Shown: in pieces, positions 6,618 through 8,381 of the stretch
How positions within the stretch are numbered: position 1 is the first letter of the stretch
Layout: every line of letters starts with the position of its first letter
Source of the DNA: Rickettsiaceae bacterium
GTDB lineage: Bacteria > Pseudomonadota > Alphaproteobacteria > Rickettsiales > Rickettsiaceae
Assembly (NCBI GenBank): GCA_021741285.1
Contig: JAIOYD010000056.1
Span: 1 to 8,381, forward strand
Direction of reading: 5' to 3'
Length of the DNA: 8,381 bases
Program-made: the position numbers and the translations under genes
The notes under the pieces: generated by a model
What the model saw: the letters and a program-made list of their open reading frames with translations, nothing else
The model's database searches: none
Told to the model about the DNA's origin: nothing

Positions 6618-6661
6618 GGATAAAGCTAACGTAAAACTAGGATAAAACTAAGGTAAAGGTA
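6618..6661 (+). repeat. 22-bp tandem duplication between traC and trbI
   Basis: GGATAAAGCTAACGTAAAAC plus TA (6618-6639) is followed directly by GGATAAAACTAAGGTAAAGG plus TA (6640-6661), identical at 18 of 22 positions. The second copy supplies the AAAGG (6655-6659) that serves as the trbI Shine-Dalgarno. A 14-residue frame starting at 6601 inside the traC end (MKKEDEDKANVKLG) runs through the first copy and stops at 6645. The duplication accounts for the 47-base gap in an otherwise compact operon. Confidence 0.65.
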
Positions 6662-6664
6662 AAT

Positions 6665-7060
6665 ATGCATAATAACAATCTACAGAAATATCTAAATCAG
6701 AGCCATATATTCATCATTGCCGTAGTTGTATTGATATTAGGAATTGGCATAGGTTATAGGATATTCTACAAGTTTGGACCAATATCTAGAAATTGCTACA
6801 TTGAATATATCAGTCAAGATGAGCTGATTAATTTAGAGAAAAAAAGAATTGAGCATGAAGGTGGGGAACAAGATAATTACCAGCAGAATCTATTTTTTGG
6901 CAAGAATAAAGAAGCTACTGAGTTAATGGCTAAGCTTGCAGGCGCCAGGCAGAGAAGAAATACCAAAGTACTTTTTACTTCCGGTTCTATTAAGTCGGAT
7001 AATGTTAGATCCATATCTAAGGAAATTCATGAGTTGGTGATAAAAAAACTAAAAGACTAA
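6665..7060 (+). CDS. trbI: F-type pilus assembly protein TrbI
   Basis: F TrbI is an inner-membrane protein of about 128 residues encoded between traC and traW; it is linked to pilus retraction or length control. This 131-residue product sits in the same place. It has a short N-terminus, one transmembrane helix at about 14-34, and a periplasmic domain. The C-terminal pattern KVLFTSGSIKSDNVRSISKE corresponds to the F-type TrbI end, where a beta strand (V-I-L-V-S-P/G) is followed by x-x-x-x-D-I-T/S-x-E-I and a basic helix. NCYIEYISQDELINL just after the membrane helix matches the family's start of the periplasmic domain. AAAGG lies five bases upstream of the ATG. The family call is from memory of the pattern, not an alignment; the periplasmic 'TrbI' of P-type systems is unrelated (VirB10). 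Confidence 0.72.
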   Translation: MHNNNLQKYLNQSHIFIIAVVVLILGIGIGYRIFYKFGPISRNCYIEYISQDELINLEKKRIEHEGGEQDNYQQNLFFGKNKEATELMAKLAGARQRRNTKVLFTSGSIKSDNVRSISKEIHELVIKKLKD

Positions 7061-7085
7061 AAATAAAAAAACGAAAAGGGAATTT

Positions 7086-7133
7086 ATGAACATGATTAAC
7101 CAGAGAAACGAAGCATTAATTATTAAACATTAA
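7086..7133 (+). other. Mini-ORF upstream of the membrane protein
   Basis: ATG at 7086 opens a 15-residue frame, MNMINQRNEALIIKH, stopping at TAA 7131-7133. AAAAGGGA lies a few bases upstream at good spacing, a better Shine-Dalgarno than several real genes here have. The stop codon overlaps the AAGGA (7132-7136) that serves the next gene at 7144. This could be a translated leader coupling trbI to the membrane protein, or a relic of a deleted gene. No family is recognised. Confidence 0.3.
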
Positions 7134-7143
7134 GGATTTTACA

Positions 7144-7614
7144 ATGATTCAAGGTTATAGAAACAGAGTTAGACAATATTTACAAAAAGAATATGTAAGA
7201 AAAACCCTTAGCTTTGTCCTGTTAGTTCTATTGTTTTTTATTTGGGGATGGATGCTCTACTTCTTTATTAGTACTTTTATCGTTGAAAGCGGCGTTAAAA
7301 GTTTTAGTGAGTTTTCCACTGGTTATGCTCAGTATGTTAAAACTCATGGCATTAAAGCCTTTACTAAGGGGCATGCTGGTAAATTGATAATTATGGTGCT
7401 TATGCCAATAATTGCTCTTGGTGGTGGTACGTATTTTAGTTTTAGGCATTATTTTAAGAATGCTATTGATTGGATGTGGAGTTTAATCTGCTTATATGGA
7501 TCTTGCATTTTGATTACTAACAGCTCTATATTTGGAGGTTTTGTTTTAGCAGGTTGTTATTTTTATACAGTGTATAGATATATGGAGTTTAGTGGCGCTA
7601 AAGGAACTAGTTAA
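7144..7614 (+). CDS. Hypothetical four-helix membrane protein
   Basis: I do not recognise this 156-residue protein. It has a basic N-terminus (several Arg/Lys in the first 20 residues), then four predicted membrane helices at about 21-45, 80-98, 108-125 and 127-144. A soluble loop of about 35 residues (46-79) lies between helices 1 and 2. By the positive-inside rule both ends would be cytoplasmic and the loop periplasmic, although the loop itself has several lysines. AAGGA ends seven bases upstream. In F, trbI is followed directly by traW, so this is an extra gene in the assembly cluster. It could be an accessory factor for pilin handling or an entry-exclusion/immunity-type protein; neither is shown. 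Base usage matches its neighbours. Confidence 0.75.
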   Translation: MIQGYRNRVRQYLQKEYVRKTLSFVLLVLLFFIWGWMLYFFISTFIVESGVKSFSEFSTGYAQYVKTHGIKAFTKGHAGKLIIMVLMPIIALGGGTYFSFRHYFKNAIDWMWSLICLYGSCILITNSSIFGGFVLAGCYFYTVYRYMEFSGAKGTS

Positions 7615-7619
7615 TAATA

Positions 7620-8249
7620 ATGAGAGAGAGAACAATCATTTTTTCGTTAGTACTAATAATTAGTCAGGCAGTGCCTGACTCAATCTTCGGCAAAGATTTT
7701 GGCACAAACGGAGCTACGTTTGAGATTAAAGAAGAAGGATTTTTGGCAATGATTTATCATAAATTAAAATCAGTAGATATGCAGCAAGAACAAAAAAAGA
7801 TGCAAGACATAGCAAGAAAGAGGGTAGAGGAGCCAATGGCAGTAGTTGGCATTAAACGAACAGAGAAGGCACAAAGTTTTACTTTTGATCCAACTTATAC
7901 GCTAGAAGAAGATGCGTTGTTACCAGACGGCAGATTGCTATATAAGGCTGGAACGACAGTTAATCCGTTTGACCACATGCACTTGGAGAAGAAGCTAATA
8001 TTCATAGATGGTAGGGATGAAGAACAAGTGGAGTGGTTTAAGGGGCAAAGGAGGATAGAACAAATCAAGGAAGAGGATAAACTGATATTAGTAGCAGGTC
8101 GTCCTTTTGATTTAGAGAAGGAACTAGATAGAGAAGTATATTTTGATCAATCTGGAAGCCTGGTTCAAAAGTTCAAAATTGAGCAAGTACCAGCAATAGT
8201 GGAGCAGGAGGAGAAGGTTTTAAGAATTAGAGAAATAGTAGTAAATTAA
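7620..8249 (+). CDS. traW: Conjugal transfer pilus assembly protein TraW
   Basis: TraW is a periplasmic protein required for F pilus assembly that acts with TrbC and TraU. The 209-residue product matches F TraW (210). A signal peptide covers about residues 1-24. It is followed by KDFGTNGATFEIKEEGFLAM, the TraW N-terminal signature (K-D-L-G-x-x-G-x-x-Y/F-x-I-x-E-x-D-L). The C-terminal domain shows YKAGTTVNPFDHM at 108-120, LIFIDGRDEEQVEWF at 126-140, LILVAG at 155-160, VYFDQSG at 173-179 and VPAIV at 190-194, all typical of TraW in that order. The start is five bases after the previous stop; the nearest AAGGA (7601-7605) is 14 bases away, so translation may depend on coupling. The gene is complete and ends one base before the next likely start codon. 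Confidence 0.93.
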   Translation: MRERTIIFSLVLIISQAVPDSIFGKDFGTNGATFEIKEEGFLAMIYHKLKSVDMQQEQKKMQDIARKRVEEPMAVVGIKRTEKAQSFTFDPTYTLEEDALLPDGRLLYKAGTTVNPFDHMHLEKKLIFIDGRDEEQVEWFKGQRRIEQIKEEDKLILVAGRPFDLEKELDREVYFDQSGSLVQKFKIEQVPAIVEQEEKVLRIREIVVN

Positions 8250-8250
8250 A

Positions 8251-8254
8251 ATGA
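8251..8254 (+). pseudogene. traU: Probable traU start, split by the intron
   Basis: ATGA at 8251-8254 follows the traW stop by one base, the spacing expected of the next operon gene. In F-type operons that gene is traU. The group II intron begins at the next base, so only codon 1 and one base of codon 2 would precede it; the rest of traU would lie beyond the window. Assignment is by gene order alone and no TraU residues can be read here. If the intron splices, the gene is not truly broken. Confidence 0.35.
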
Positions 8255-8381
8255 GTGCGCCAAGGGAAGTGCGTAAAATTCAGTCGGTGAGAATCCGACC
8301 TATGCAAAGTCTAACCAACAGCATAGAAGCGACTATTGCATTGCAAGAGGTGACGAATGTGGTGAAGCCAGTAGAAGTGAC
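8255..8381 (+). mobile_element. Group II intron, 5' end (domain I start)
   Basis: The sequence opens GTGCGCC, the conserved 5' end of bacterial group II introns (GUGYG), right after a change from coding DNA to structured RNA-like sequence. Supporting structure: GTCGG (8283-8287) with CCGAC (8295-8299) around TGAGAAT, a hairpin of the cGGTGAGAATCCg kind common near group II 5' ends; CTATGC (8300-8305) with GCATAG (8321-8326); and GTGGTGAAGCC further on, another frequent domain I phrase. No long reading frame is present. The reverse transcriptase/maturase and 3' domains V-VI would lie outside the window. The intron is in the sense orientation of the operon, as splicing requires. Confidence 0.75.

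Noticed and set aside
7228..7449. 73-codon minus-strand frame opposite the four-helix membrane protein
   Set aside because: The sense frame has a ribosome binding site, correct operon spacing and clear membrane helices; the antisense product is low-complexity and polar.
1..8381. tRNA, rRNA or CRISPR array
   Set aside because: No cloverleaf-like segment with a T-loop motif, no rRNA-like stretch and no regularly spaced repeats were seen.

Overview
The window is the 5' half of an F-type (TraA-L-E-K-B-V-C-TrbI-W) type IV secretion / conjugation operon. All genes are on the + strand and tightly packed. The DNA is AT-rich (about 35-38% G+C by eye), and the gene order is a pared-down F order. There is no traP, traR, trbD/G or dsbC insertion between traB and traC. 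AT-richness, poly-A tracts, a compact F-type set and a group II intron together fit an integrative conjugative element of an obligate intracellular alphaproteobacterium, such as the Rickettsiales amplified genetic elements (RAGE) of Rickettsia and relatives. That taxonomic call is inference; the transfer-gene identities rest on protein features.

Layout. Positions 1-327 are the upstream region. It holds a short stub resembling the N-terminus of an IS6-family transposase, then AT-rich DNA with two near-identical 16-bp palindromic sites (184-199 and 250-265) around a plausible promoter. From 328 run traA (pilin precursor), traL, traE, traK, traB, traV, traC, trbI, a four-helix membrane protein of unknown function, and traW. 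Most junctions overlap or nearly touch (traA/traL TAATG, traK/traB ATGA, traV/traC 7 bp), so the genes are probably co-transcribed and translationally coupled. Three junctions are looser and hold tiny Lys/Asn-rich reading frames or a short tandem repeat: traE-traK, traC-trbI, and trbI to the membrane protein.

The last 127 bases look like the 5' end of a bacterial group II intron. It begins GTGCGCC at 8255, directly after an ATGA that is likely the first four bases of the next gene, expected to be traU. If so, the intron splits traU after its start codon and the rest of the operon depends on splicing or on its own transcription.

How the genes work together. TraA is the pilin. TraL, TraE, TraB and TraC form the inner-membrane assembly platform with its ATPase. 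TraK (secretin-like) and TraV (lipoprotein) form the outer-membrane core with TraB. TrbI and TraW belong to the F-specific pilus assembly/retraction set. All reading frames from traA to traW are open with their key motifs visible, so this half of the operon looks intact. The clearest oddities are the intron at the traU start, the paired operators, the pyrimidine-rich repeat-like tail of traV, and the unassigned membrane gene between trbI and traW.
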